A stretch of DNA of 64,000 bases from an uncultured Flavobacteriales bacterium (GTDB taxonomy: Bacteria; Bacteroidota; Bacteroidia; Flavobacteriales_D; Crocinitomicaceae), in NCBI GenBank assembly GCA_913046365.1, contig CAJWRM010000010.1:1-64000 (forward strand), written 5' to 3'. The notes under the pieces were generated by a model. That model searched no databases and was not told the origin of the DNA. It saw only the letters and a program-made list of their open reading frames with translations. Numbering within the stretch: position 1 is the stretch's first letter; the number at the start of each line of letters is the position of its first letter. Positions 43,223 to 51,846 of this stretch are shown piece by piece. Position numbers and translations under genes: made by a program.

Positions 43223-43651
43223 GTATTAAAATTAAAATTAATTAGGTTGCAAACAAGCAGTATTAATTACTCGTTGAAAACTTAATATATCTTTTTTTGC
43301 ATTAAAAAATTATTTATATAAACTAAAACGAGTTTGAAATAAACGTGCTTGTTTCTTTTTTTTTATACACCCTTTTTCAAGAGTTTTTCAACAGAATCTT
43401 TATTAACAATCAAATTTATTTATTCACTTTTTAATTTTTGTTAAAAAGACTACTCTCTGTTAAGTTCTTGTTTTTTAAATCGTTATTTATTCATAAGTTG
43501 TTCATTATTATTATTATTTGTTTGGTATTGCTTTTTATTCAAAGGACCTTTATTTTTATAAACAAATGAACACGTTTAATAATAGTAATAAATTTCTTTA
43601 GATTTTTTTTTATAAAATATTAAACTCCTAATAATGTTCATAAAGTAAAAA
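43223..43651. other. Very A/T-rich 429-bp intergenic region, candidate replication origin
   Basis: The longest gene-free stretch in the window, between divergent genes. It is visibly richer in A/T than the rest, with runs such as ttattattattatt. Near-matches (8 of 9) to the DnaA box TTATNCACA: TTATACACC at 43363-43371, TTATTCACT at 43420-43428 and TTATTCATA at 43487-43495. Two perfect parS sites lie 4.2 kb to the right, and parS clusters near oriC in most bacteria. However, no box is exact, dnaA is not in the window, and a very A/T-rich region gives near-matches by chance. It must at least hold the promoters for rpiB and the DUF4175 gene. I see no missed gene in it. Confidence 0.35.
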
Positions 43652-46600
43652 ATGAATCAACTAGACATCATAAAAGAAGAGCTCAATATCTTTATTGAGA
43701 AGTTTTATAAAAATCAATTTTTAAAAGGTTTTCTTTTATTCTCTTTTATTTTTTTAAGTTCTTTATATATTGTTTCTCTGGCTGAATTTTATGGTCGTTT
43801 TAATTCTATAGTACGATTCTTTTTTCTTTCCATTTTTTTATTTTTCAATCTATATATTGCCTTTGTTTATTGCGTGACTCCCCTACTCAATTATATTAAG
43901 CAGTCAAGACGGTTAAGCCCAGAAAAAGCTTCAAAAATGATTGGATTGTTGTTTCCTGAAATATCTGATCAATTGACAAATTTACTTCAACTAGATAGAA
44001 AGCTTTCTTTACAGGAAAAGGAGCAGGTTGAATTGTTAAAAGCGAGTATAGAGCAAAAGGCAAAAAACATAGGTGTTGTAAAGTTTTCTAAAGGTATTTC
44101 ATATGCCGAAAACAAGAAATATTTAAAATTCGTTCTACCTGCTGTTTTTCTATTTTTTATATTCCTAAATTTTTTACCTGAGATTTTTACTCAAGGTTCT
44201 TTTCGTGTATTAAATTTTTCCAAAGAATTTAAATTACAAGCACCTTATCAGTTTTATTTAGTAGACCCTGAATTAACCCTTTCTGAAGGCGAGGATCTTT
44301 ATTTGAAAGTAAACTTAGTTGGTAAAGATTTTCCAGACAGGTTGTATATAAATTCTAGTCAAGGTGTATTTATAATGAATAAATTAAGCGCAAATACTTT
44401 TGAATACGTTCTAAGGAAGCCTAAAAACAAGGAGTCCTTTTTTTTATCTTCTAAAAAGTTTAAAAGTGATTCTTACAAAGTAAATGTTCACGGTAAAAGT
44501 ATTTTAGGAAAATGGGATGCTTTGATTAAATATCCATCTTATTTAAATAGAACAAACGAGCTTATTAAAAACTCAGGAGATTTCTCTGTTCCTGAAGGAA
44601 GTCTAATAGAATGGAATGGTAGGGTAAAAAATGTATCTGAGATTCAACTTAGTCTAAATTCACAGGTCAAAAGATTTTATAAGCCTGGTTTTATTTATAG
44701 TATTTTACTTGATGAGAGTGGTATTTTAAAAATTAAGTTAAAAAATAAATATACCGATCAGGTTGATTCTCTTAATTATGTTATCAAGGTTATTAAGGAT
44801 GAGTATCCAGTTATTCAAGTAATGGAAGATAAAGACAGTTTACAAGAAGGAATATGCTTTTTTGAAGGAGTGGTTTCCGATGATTATGGTTTAACTTCTT
44901 TAAATTTTCACTATACAGTTCGCTCAAATAAAAACAAGGTTAGAAAAGAGAAAATTAATGTTCAAAATGTAAATGGAACTAGAAATAGTTTTGTGTATTA
45001 TTTCGATTTTAATCAATTGGATATTTCATTGAACGATGAGATTAGTTATTATTTTTCAATTCAAGATAACGACGGTTATAATGGAAACAAAACAACACTT
45101 AGTAGTCAATTTACGTATGATCTTCCTGATTTAAAATCGTTAAATAAGAAGAGGGAAAACGAGCAAAAAGACATTAAAAAAGAAATAAACGATGTATTAA
45201 GGGCGACACAAAAATTTCAGGAAGAAATAAAGAGTTTAAAAAAAGAAATAAAAAACAATAAGTCAAACGAATGGAATAAACTGAATGATCTAAAAAACCT
45301 TAAAGATCAGCAGCAAGAATTGCTCAATAAACTTGAGCATATTCAAAAAAAAATGGAGCAATCTACTCAAGAAAAAAACAAGCTCTCTGAGTTAGATAAA
45401 GAGTTATTAAAGAAACAAGATTTATTGGAAGAATTACTGAATGAAGTAATGGATGATGAATTAAAAAAACTATTAGAAGAACTTGAAGAATTACTTAAAA
45501 AGAATGACCAAAAGGAGTTAAATGAAAAAATGGATGCGCTAGATCAAGAAGCGGACGAAATGGAGAAACAGCTAGATAGAAGTCTTGAAATGCTTAAGAA
45601 AATGCAAGTAAATGAAAAAATAGATGATTTAGAAAAAGAATTACAAGCGCTGGCACAGAAACAAGAAAAACTCTCAGGTAAACAAGAAAAAAGGATAGAG
45701 GATCAAGAGGAAATAAACAAAGATTTTTATGAAATAAAAGAAGAATTAAAAAAACTAGAAGAGTTAAATAAAGCATTAGAAAACCCATTGAATATAGAAA
45801 ACACACAAGAAGAACAGAAATCTATTGAAGAAGAACTTCAGCAAGCCGGCGATCAAATACAAAAAAACAAAAAAACAAAAGCATCTAAAAGTCAAAAAAA
45901 AGCTTCTAAAAAAATGGAAGAACTTGCCGAAAAGCTAGATAAAATGCAACAAGATTCGGCTCAGGGTCAGCAGGAGGAAGATATGGAAGATTTGAGAAAA
46001 ATTCTTGAGTCTCTAATTTTATTAAGCATCGAACAAGAGGCTGTGATGGATAATATTAATAGAGTACAGGTTGATGATCCTGCATTTAGGAAGTATGGTA
46101 GGGTTCAGAGAAGAATAAATGATGACACTCAAGTTGTTAAAGACAGTTTATTAGCTTTAGCAAAACGACAACCTGTTCTAGCTACATTTATTGATAAAGA
46201 GTTAGCTGATTTGGAATTTAGTCATGGTCAAACGATTGATTTTATAGGTGATAGAAAGAAAGGTAAAGTAGCTCAAAACCAACAAAGTGCAATGACATCA
46301 TATAATAACCTAGCATTATTATTAAATGAAGTGTTGCAAAGTATGCAGGCTCAAATGCAAATGATGACACCAGGCAGCGGCCAATGCAATAAACCAGGCG
46401 GTAAAGGCAAGCCAAAAGCTGGGCCTTCTATGAACTCTGGTGACATGAAAGAGATGCTGAAAAACCAATTGGAACAGCTTAAAAAAGGAGCGAATCAAGG
46501 AGGAAAAAAAGAAGGAAAGAGTGGTGAAAATGGAACGGGTGGTATAGGAAGTAAAGGTTTAGCAAAAATAGCAGCAGAGCAATCTGCAATAAGGAAGAAG

Positions 46601-46966
46601 CTTGAAGAACTAAGAAACAAGTTAAATAAAGAAGGAAAAGGAGCGGGAAATGCCCTTAATCCTTTGATAGAAGAGCTCAAAGAACAGCAGAAAAACATTA
46701 TTAATAAAAACATTAACAAAGAGACTATAAATAGACAACAGCAAATATTAACGAGACTATTAGAAAGCGAAAAAGCATTAATAGAAAGAGGTTTTGAAGA
46801 AAAAAGAGAATCGAAAAGTGGAAAAAACACCGAAAAAAGTAACCAAAACCTTTTTAATGAGTATAACAAAGAAAAACTAAAGAAAATTGAATTATTGCGT
46901 TATGCTGAACCATCTTACAAGAGATACTACAAAGAAAGGGCAAACGAATATTTCGATGAAAATTAA
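43652..46966 (+). CDS. DUF4175-family large membrane-anchored coiled-coil protein
   Basis: A 1104-residue protein. Three N-terminal TM segments (~24-46, ~53-80, ~150-172), a beta-rich region to ~490 (LTLSEGEDLYLKVNLVG; YPVIQVMEDKDSLQEGICFF), then a very long Lys/Glu/Gln-rich coiled coil (~495-810), a conserved helical region (AVMDNINRVQVDDPAFRKYG), a Gly/Lys-rich low-complexity stretch (~905-950) and a further coiled coil to the end. This architecture and the downstream neighbours (RsbW-like, YbeY, MnmG) match the DUF4175 family of Bacteroidota. Function unknown; an envelope-spanning structural role is plausible. Its 5' half is notably A/T-rich compared with other genes here. Confidence 0.85.
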   Translation: MNQLDIIKEELNIFIEKFYKNQFLKGFLLFSFIFLSSLYIVSLAEFYGRFNSIVRFFFLSIFLFFNLYIAFVYCVTPLLNYIKQSRRLSPEKASKMIGLLFPEISDQLTNLLQLDRKLSLQEKEQVELLKASIEQKAKNIGVVKFSKGISYAENKKYLKFVLPAVFLFFIFLNFLPEIFTQGSFRVLNFSKEFKLQAPYQFYLVDPELTLSEGEDLYLKVNLVGKDFPDRLYINSSQGVFIMNKLSANTFEYVLRKPKNKESFFLSSKKFKSDSYKVNVHGKSILGKWDALIKYPSYLNRTNELIKNSGDFSVPEGSLIEWNGRVKNVSEIQLSLNSQVKRFYKPGFIYSILLDESGILKIKLKNKYTDQVDSLNYVIKVIKDEYPVIQVMEDKDSLQEGICFFEGVVSDDYGLTSLNFHYTVRSNKNKVRKEKINVQNVNGTRNSFVYYFDFNQLDISLNDEISYYFSIQDNDGYNGNKTTLSSQFTYDLPDLKSLNKKRENEQKDIKKEINDVLRATQKFQEEIKSLKKEIKNNKSNEWNKLNDLKNLKDQQQELLNKLEHIQKKMEQSTQEKNKLSELDKELLKKQDLLEELLNEVMDDELKKLLEELEELLKKNDQKELNEKMDALDQEADEMEKQLDRSLEMLKKMQVNEKIDDLEKELQALAQKQEKLSGKQEKRIEDQEEINKDFYEIKEELKKLEELNKALENPLNIENTQEEQKSIEEELQQAGDQIQKNKKTKASKSQKKASKKMEELAEKLDKMQQDSAQGQQEEDMEDLRKILESLILLSIEQEAVMDNINRVQVDDPAFRKYGRVQRRINDDTQVVKDSLLALAKRQPVLATFIDKELADLEFSHGQTIDFIGDRKKGKVAQNQQSAMTSYNNLALLLNEVLQSMQAQMQMMTPGSGQCNKPGGKGKPKAGPSMNSGDMKEMLKNQLEQLKKGANQGGKKEGKSGENGTGGIGSKGLAKIAAEQSAIRKKLEELRNKLNKEGKGAGNALNPLIEELKEQQKNIINKNINKETINRQQQILTRLLESEKALIERGFEEKRESKSGKNTEKSNQNLFNEYNKEKLKKIELLRYAEPSYKRYYKERANEYFDEN

Positions 46967-46980
46967 TCTTTGTAAATACA

Positions 46981-47394
46981 ATGAAAGACGAGTATAGTGT
47001 GATAGAGTCTCTTAAGCTTACTTCTTCTTATAATTCGGTTGCGGATATTGAGCGCTTAATAGATAAGGTGTGTACCGGCGTTGGTGTGAATGAGGACGCT
47101 TATGGTAATGTTCTTATTGCTGTAACCGAGGCTGTAAACAACGCTATTCAACACGGAAATAAAGAGAATGAGGCATTGACTATTAATGTATCAGTAAGGG
47201 ACAATGAAAAAAACGTTTGTTTTAGTATAAAAGACGAAGGACAAGGCTTCGATTTTGATAATTTACCAGATCCAACTGCGCCAGAAAATATTTTAAAAGA
47301 AAATGGTAGAGGCATCTTTTTAATGCGTAATCTAGCAGATAAAGTAGAGTTTACGCATGAAGGAACTGAGGTTTCCCTGTTCTTCAACAAATGA
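46981..47394 (+). CDS. RsbW-like anti-sigma-type ATP-binding protein
   Basis: A 137-residue GHKL ATPase domain of the HATPase_c_2 class. N box ITEAVNNAIQHGNKEN appears as AVTEAVNNAIQHGNKEN, G1 box KDEGQGFDF, and G2 box GRGIFLMRNLADKV. Stand-alone domains of this kind are serine kinases/anti-sigma factors such as RsbW and SpoIIAB; no anti-anti-sigma partner or matching sigma factor is adjacent. It starts 14 nt after the DUF4175 gene, and its stop overlaps the ybeY start (ATGA), so all three are co-expressed. Confidence 0.9.
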   Translation: MKDEYSVIESLKLTSSYNSVADIERLIDKVCTGVGVNEDAYGNVLIAVTEAVNNAIQHGNKENEALTINVSVRDNEKNVCFSIKDEGQGFDFDNLPDPTAPENILKENGRGIFLMRNLADKVEFTHEGTEVSLFFNK

Positions 47395-47795
47395 CAACTT
47401 GTTTTTTTGAGGATGTTCAACCTTTCGATGTTTCATTGGAACGATATACCCAAAAAATATCATATATAATTGATAATGAGGGGTTTAAAAAAGAAAACAT
47501 TGTTATTGTGTTTTGTTCGGATAGTTTTTTATTAGATTTAAATAAAAAGCATTTGAATCATGATTACTTCACGGATATCATCACCTTTTCGTATACAACA
47601 TTGGACCGTATAAGCGGTGATCTTTTTATAAGCGTTGACCGTGTCAAGGAGAACGCTTTAATAGAGGGTGTTTCTTTCGAAAGGGAATTAGAGCGTGTTG
47701 TTTACCACGGTGTTCTGCACTTGTGCGGATATAACGATAAAACCCCTGAAGAGATAAAAGAAATGCGGTCGAAGGAAAACTATTACCTGAATTAG
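47391..47795 (+). CDS. ybeY: Endoribonuclease/rRNA maturation factor YbeY
   Basis: A 134-residue protein. Family motifs: [19 protein letters not shown] and [13 protein letters not shown], with the metal site [14 protein letters not shown]. The classical YbeY site is H-x3-H-x5-H; here the first two His are present and the third position is Asp, which I recall as common in Bacteroidota homologues. YbeY acts in 16S rRNA 3'-end maturation and ribosome quality control. The ATG overlaps the RsbW-like gene by 4 nt. A parS-like element begins 2 nt after the stop codon. Confidence 0.92.
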   Translation: MTTCFFEDVQPFDVSLERYTQKISYIIDNEGFKKENIVIVFCSDSFLLDLNKKHLNHDYFTDIITFSYTTLDRISGDLFISVDRVKENALIEGVSFERELERVVYHGVLHLCGYNDKTPEEIKEMRSKENYYLN

Positions 47796-47797
47796 AT

Positions 47798-47813
47798 TGT
47801 TTCACGTGGAACA
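47798..47813 (-). other. parS centromere-like site 1 (ParB-binding)
   Basis: The sequence TGTTTCACGTGGAACA is the exact reverse complement of the canonical bacterial chromosomal parS (TGTTCCACGTGAAACA), all 16 positions matching. It lies 2 nt after ybeY, in inverted orientation to site 2, 50 bp away centre to centre. ParB dimers bind such sites and spread from them to organise the origin region. Confidence 0.85.
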
Positions 47814-47847
47814 TAAATAGGTATATTCTTTTTTTTTGGTTTAATTT

Positions 47848-47863
47848 TGTTCCACGTGAAACA
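47848..47863 (+). other. parS centromere-like site 2 (ParB-binding)
   Basis: TGTTCCACGTGAAACA, a perfect 16-of-16 match to canonical chromosomal parS, ending 6 nt before the ATG of mnmG. Together the two sites form a 16-bp inverted repeat with a 34-nt spacer containing a T-run, so they could also fold as an RNA hairpin between ybeY and mnmG. In many bacteria parS sites and the mnmG(gidA)-rsmG-parAB genes lie near the origin. Confidence 0.87.
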
Positions 47864-47869
47864 AATGAA

Positions 47870-49741
47870 ATGTTAACAAATTACGATATTATTGTTGTAG
47901 GAGCTGGCCATGCTGGATGTGAGGCCGCCCACTGTGCAGCCACTATGGGGAGCCATGTTCTACTCGTTACGATGAATATGAATACCATTGCTCAAATGAG
48001 TTGTAACCCTGCGATGGGAGGAGTTGCTAAAGGCCAAATATTAAGAGAGGTAGACGCGCTGGGTGGAGGATCAGGAATCGTAAGTGACAAAAGCGCTATA
48101 CAGTTCAGGATGCTTAATAAATCAAAAGGCCCCGCTATGTGGTCCCCTCGTAGCCAAAACGACAGACAGGTGTTTTCAACTGAGTGGAGAATGTTGCTTG
48201 AGCAGAACAAAAATGTGGACTTCTGGCAGGACATGTGCACGGGTATTATAGTTGAAGAAGGAAAGGTTGTTGGTGTGGAAACGGCCCTAGGAATAAAAAT
48301 CAAATCAAAAACAGTAATACTTACCAACGGTACTTTTCTAAACGGCTTGATTCACTTAGGGGAAAAACAGTTTGGAGGAGGAAGGGCAGCAGAAAGGGCT
48401 TCTACAGGAATAACAGAACAGCTCGTAGACCTGGGTTTTGAATCAGGAAGAATGAAGACAGGAACCCCTCCTCGCGTTGACGGCAGGTCTTTGGACTATT
48501 CAAAAATGGAGGAACAACCAGGCGATCCTTCTCCATCGAAGTTTAGCTTTGCAGACACGAAGCCTCTTCAAAAACAACGCCCTTGTTTCATTACTTACAC
48601 AAACCCAACAACACACCAAATATTAGAGAAGGGCTTTGATCGGTCTCCAATGTTTAATGGAGCAATAAATAGTACTGGCCCTCGGTATTGCCCAAGTATA
48701 GAGGATAAAATAAACCGTTTCGCCGACAGAGAAAGGCATCAAATATTTGTTGAACCAGAAGGGTGGGACACGATTGAGATTTATGTAAATGGATTTAGCA
48801 CGTCTTTGCCTGAAGAAATACAGCTCGAGGCCATGCAGACAATACCCGGCTTTGAAAATGTTAAAATGTTTCGTCCGGGATATGCTATTGAGTATGATTA
48901 TTTCCCTCCAACACAGTTAAAGCACACACTAGAAACAAAGCGTATAGAAAACCTATATTTCGCGGGCCAAATAAACGGCACAACAGGATATGAAGAAGCG
49001 GCTTGCCAAGGTTTAATGGCGGGAATAAACGCAAGCTTAAAGATTAAAAAAAAGGAACCATTTCTTTTGTCTCGAAGCGAAGCATATATAGGGGTGCTCA
49101 TTGATGACTTAATCACTAAAGGAACAGACGAGCCCTACCGTATGTTTACAAGCAGGGCAGAATACAGAATTTTATTAAGACAAGACAATGCTGACATTCG
49201 ACTTACCCCACTAGGGTATTCTATCGGTCTTGCTAACGAAGACAGAATGCGTCGGGTTAATGTAAAGATAGAGGGAACAAAAAGCTTCAAAAAAGACCTT
49301 AGAAAAATAGCTATTTCACCCGCTGAAGTAAATCCGTTTTTAGAAAGCATCGGCAGCGCTCCTATTTCTCAAAAAGTCAAGCTCTCGTCTATTATTACGC
49401 GGCCAAAAGTTTATTTAAAAAACCTTTTAGAGCTTTCTTTTGAAGCAAAAGCAAAAGCTTTAGTTGCCCAGAATTCTCACGATGAAATTCTGGATCAGGC
49501 AGAAATACAAATGAAGTATGATGGATATATAGAAAGGGAACAAGATCAGGCGGAAAAAATGAGCCGATTAGAAAATGTAAAGATACCCTCAGACCTAGAT
49601 TTTAAAAAATTAAATAGTTTGAGCACTGAAGCGAAAGAAAAGCTTTCGGACATTAAACCTGTAACAATAGGCCAAGCCTCAAGGGTTTCCGGGGTTTCAC
49701 CTAGTGACGTTTCTGTTCTTCTCGTTTACATGGGAAGATAA
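47870..49741 (+). CDS. mnmG: tRNA uridine-5-carboxymethylaminomethyl modification enzyme MnmG (GidA)
   Basis: A 623-residue FAD enzyme. FAD-binding [12 protein letters not shown] (10-20), the family signatures [23 protein letters not shown] (cut here to [18 protein letters not shown]), [12 protein letters not shown] and [18 protein letters not shown], and the C-terminal domain with [19 protein letters not shown] and a helical tail. With MnmE it modifies U34 at the wobble position of several tRNAs. Length matches the family (~620-630). Its leader contains the two parS sites. It ends with a 112-bp gap before the convergent PUL. Confidence 0.97.
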   Translation: MLTNYDIIVVGAGHAGCEAAHCAATMGSHVLLVTMNMNTIAQMSCNPAMGGVAKGQILREVDALGGGSGIVSDKSAIQFRMLNKSKGPAMWSPRSQNDRQVFSTEWRMLLEQNKNVDFWQDMCTGIIVEEGKVVGVETALGIKIKSKTVILTNGTFLNGLIHLGEKQFGGGRAAERASTGITEQLVDLGFESGRMKTGTPPRVDGRSLDYSKMEEQPGDPSPSKFSFADTKPLQKQRPCFITYTNPTTHQILEKGFDRSPMFNGAINSTGPRYCPSIEDKINRFADRERHQIFVEPEGWDTIEIYVNGFSTSLPEEIQLEAMQTIPGFENVKMFRPGYAIEYDYFPPTQLKHTLETKRIENLYFAGQINGTTGYEEAACQGLMAGINASLKIKKKEPFLLSRSEAYIGVLIDDLITKGTDEPYRMFTSRAEYRILLRQDNADIRLTPLGYSIGLANEDRMRRVNVKIEGTKSFKKDLRKIAISPAEVNPFLESIGSAPISQKVKLSSIITRPKVYLKNLLELSFEAKAKALVAQNSHDEILDQAEIQMKYDGYIEREQDQAEKMSRLENVKIPSDLDFKKLNSLSTEAKEKLSDIKPVTIGQASRVSGVSPSDVSVLLVYMGR

Positions 49742-49853
49742 CAAAACCCGTTTTTAAAGCGTTTTAAGCCCATTGCCAAGGAGCCGGCACTAAGCACTAT
49801 TAAAAAACAAAGAAAACGCCACAGCAACAAAGTATAAAGGCTGTTTTTTTGAC

Positions 49854-50945
49854 TTATTGAAAAACACGGACATAATCGACTGCCATGGTTTGTGGAAATA
49901 AAGTGTTTTGATTTGGACTTCCCGGCCAGGTTCCTCCAACAGCAACATTCAATATTAAAAAGAAATCGTTTTGGAAAGCGCTTAGTGCGGCACCGCTAAT
50001 ATTAATGTCGTGATACTGAATGTCGTCCCTAAGAAAACGAATAGAAGTTTCATCCCAAATTATTGAGAACACATGAAACTCTTCTGCATATATTTCTCCT
50101 GAAGGCAATGAACTGGCGTCTCCGTAAGAGGCCTGTGCGCCATTATCGCTCCAATGGGCTGTTCCATAAATGGTTCTATCATTAAAAGAACCACCACCAA
50201 CAAGCTCCATAATATCTATTTCTCCACAGGAAGGCCAACCTTCGGAACCTATGTTTTCTCCTAGCATCCAAATCGCCGGCCAATAACCTTGACCGTAAGG
50301 GAGGGCGGCTCTAACGTCTATGCGCCCATATTGAAAAGACTGAAGACCTTGTGTCTTTATTCTTGACGAGGTATAATTAAAGGACGCCGCCGACTCTTCT
50401 TTTGCTGTAATTTTTAATAATCCGTCCTCAACAACGGTGTTTTCTTCTTTGTAAAATTGTAGCTCATTGTTTCCCCATCCCCACGATCCGTTTCCTATTT
50501 CATGCACCCAATCAGAGGAAAGAGAAGAACCATTGAATTCATCGCTCCACACCAAAGAATAATTGGGGTAGCTTTCGGGGGTAGAATACCCTGTTGTCGG
50601 AACCCCCCCGGTATATCCTACATCTGAAATTGTGATGTTCTCCATTAGCTCTATATAATCGTAGGCTGTTAAATGTGCTCGAACCCTTACTGAGTATTCG
50701 CCTGTCAAAGAATAGGTATAATCAGCACTTCCGTCATTAGATTCGACATAGGAAGAGTCTCCGCCGTCATAAAAAATAAAGCTGTAAAAGTTTGCCCCAT
50801 TAGCCGTTGCCTGAAGCTCAACAAAACCCTCGTCGACAACGATGTTTGTATTTAGGTTGGTGGGCAAAACAATAGGCGAAACAGGGTCTTCTGGGTTGCA
50901 CGAAAAAAGCAATAGAAGCGTGAAAAAAAGAGAAGGGTTTTTCAT
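49854..50945 (-). CDS. GH16 beta-glucanase (laminarinase) lipoprotein
   Basis: 363 residues from ATG 50945 (a TTG at 50951 would add two residues). A lipoprotein signal ends in LLLFSC (Cys16). An Ig/PKD-like domain follows (~20-110), then the GH16 catalytic domain ~130-363: VWSDEFNGSSLSSDWVHEIG, WGNNELQFY, GRIDVRAALPYGQGYWPAIWML, and the active site EIDIMELVG (nucleophile Glu242, acid/base Glu247). The EIDIxE form with the extra Met is typical of laminarinases and other bacterial beta-1,3-glucanases. It is probably displayed on the cell surface to cut beta-1,3-glucan for SusCD uptake. Last gene of the reverse-strand PUL. Confidence 0.93.
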   Translation of the reverse strand: MKNPSLFFTLLLLFSCNPEDPVSPIVLPTNLNTNIVVDEGFVELQATANGANFYSFIFYDGGDSSYVESNDGSADYTYSLTGEYSVRVRAHLTAYDYIELMENITISDVGYTGGVPTTGYSTPESYPNYSLVWSDEFNGSSLSSDWVHEIGNGSWGWGNNELQFYKEENTVVEDGLLKITAKEESAASFNYTSSRIKTQGLQSFQYGRIDVRAALPYGQGYWPAIWMLGENIGSEGWPSCGEIDIMELVGGGSFNDRTIYGTAHWSDNGAQASYGDASSLPSGEIYAEEFHVFSIIWDETSIRFLRDDIQYHDINISGAALSAFQNDFFLILNVAVGGTWPGSPNQNTLFPQTMAVDYVRVFQ

Positions 50946-50966
50946 AAACAATTGATTTTCAGGTGT

Positions 50967-51836
50967 TTATTGTTCTGGTTTTAGTCGAAGATACCACATA
51001 AGCTCCCCTGTATGGTGGCCGAACGCAAGGTACATAGAGTTTTCTGTTAGCTCGATGATTTTATATGTGTTTACACCTGTTCCAAAACCGATAAAAGAAC
51101 CACCGGACACTGTAATTGTTGTATCAGAACCTTCTGTCACATTCCAAGATTCGTTTAATTGGTTGTTGTAAGGCGCCGTGAAGTCTGCGAGGTTTTCAAA
51201 AGACCCTGGATATTGATCGGCAAGAGTATTGTGCACATATACATCTCCGTTTGTAATCATATCAAAGCGATATTCGTTGAGGTAAAAAATAAACCTGTCG
51301 TCGTACATTCCGCACCCAGGCTTCGCCATTTCTGGTGCCGACCACCACTCAGGTGAATAGCCAAGCGCAGAAACAGGGTCGGGGCCAACTCCAAAGTGGC
51401 CGGCGGCCGTAGAGTCGATATACCAGGATTTAAAACCGGGCCCATCAACACCACCAGTCAGCATAGTAAAAACAGGATTATCTAAAAGCCCAGGATCTGT
51501 TTGGTCAATAACAATTTCTTGGTTGCTCGATTTACTTCCTCCACTATTAAAAACACTTAAACGAATATTATAAGTCCCAGCGTTGGGATATACTGAGGAA
51601 ACGACAGCCCCCTCGCCGGTAAGACCGTTTCCGAAATCCCACATATTAATAATGTCTGCATTCGTTGCGGTAAAAATAATAACATTGGCATTTGTGTCAG
51701 AAGGCGCATAAGTAAATATAGCGTCTGTATCTGCAGGAGGGTCCCCTAATTGTGGGTTTTCTTTTTTACAAGAGCACAAGGCAAGTAAAAAAACGACCGT
51801 TGTAACGGTAAAAAAAGGAGTGTAATTTTTTTTCAT
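50967..51836 (-). CDS. PKD-domain surface lipoprotein of the PUL (glycan-binding, SusE-like position)
   Basis: A 289-residue protein with a lipobox (LLALCSC, Cys23 region) followed by a PKD domain ~45-115 (FTATNADIINMWDFGNGLTG, YPNAGTYNIRLSVFN). The C-terminal ~165 residues are rich in Trp, Tyr and Gly (GFKSWYIDSTAAGHFGVGP, YSPEWWSAPEMAKPGCG, LAFGHHTGELMWYL), as expected for a carbohydrate-binding face. It sits between SusD and GH16, with gaps of 10 and 21 nt, the position of surface glycan-binding proteins in laminarin loci. No catalytic motif was found. Confidence 0.83.
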   Translation of the reverse strand: MKKNYTPFFTVTTVVFLLALCSCKKENPQLGDPPADTDAIFTYAPSDTNANVIIFTATNADIINMWDFGNGLTGEGAVVSSVYPNAGTYNIRLSVFNSGGSKSSNQEIVIDQTDPGLLDNPVFTMLTGGVDGPGFKSWYIDSTAAGHFGVGPDPVSALGYSPEWWSAPEMAKPGCGMYDDRFIFYLNEYRFDMITNGDVYVHNTLADQYPGSFENLADFTAPYNNQLNESWNVTEGSDTTITVSGGSFIGFGTGVNTYKIIELTENSMYLAFGHHTGELMWYLRLKPEQ

Positions 51837-51846
51837 AATGTTATAA

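Noticed and set aside
45594-46869. Long antisense open frames opposite the DUF4175 coiled coil
   Set aside because: They are mirror images of Lys/Glu-rich coding sequence, giving Phe/Leu/Ser-rich nonsense proteins.
47798-47863. The inverted pair read only as a rho-independent terminator of ybeY
   Set aside because: Each half is by itself a full parS match, and the 34-nt spacer is long for a terminator; a secondary RNA role is still possible.
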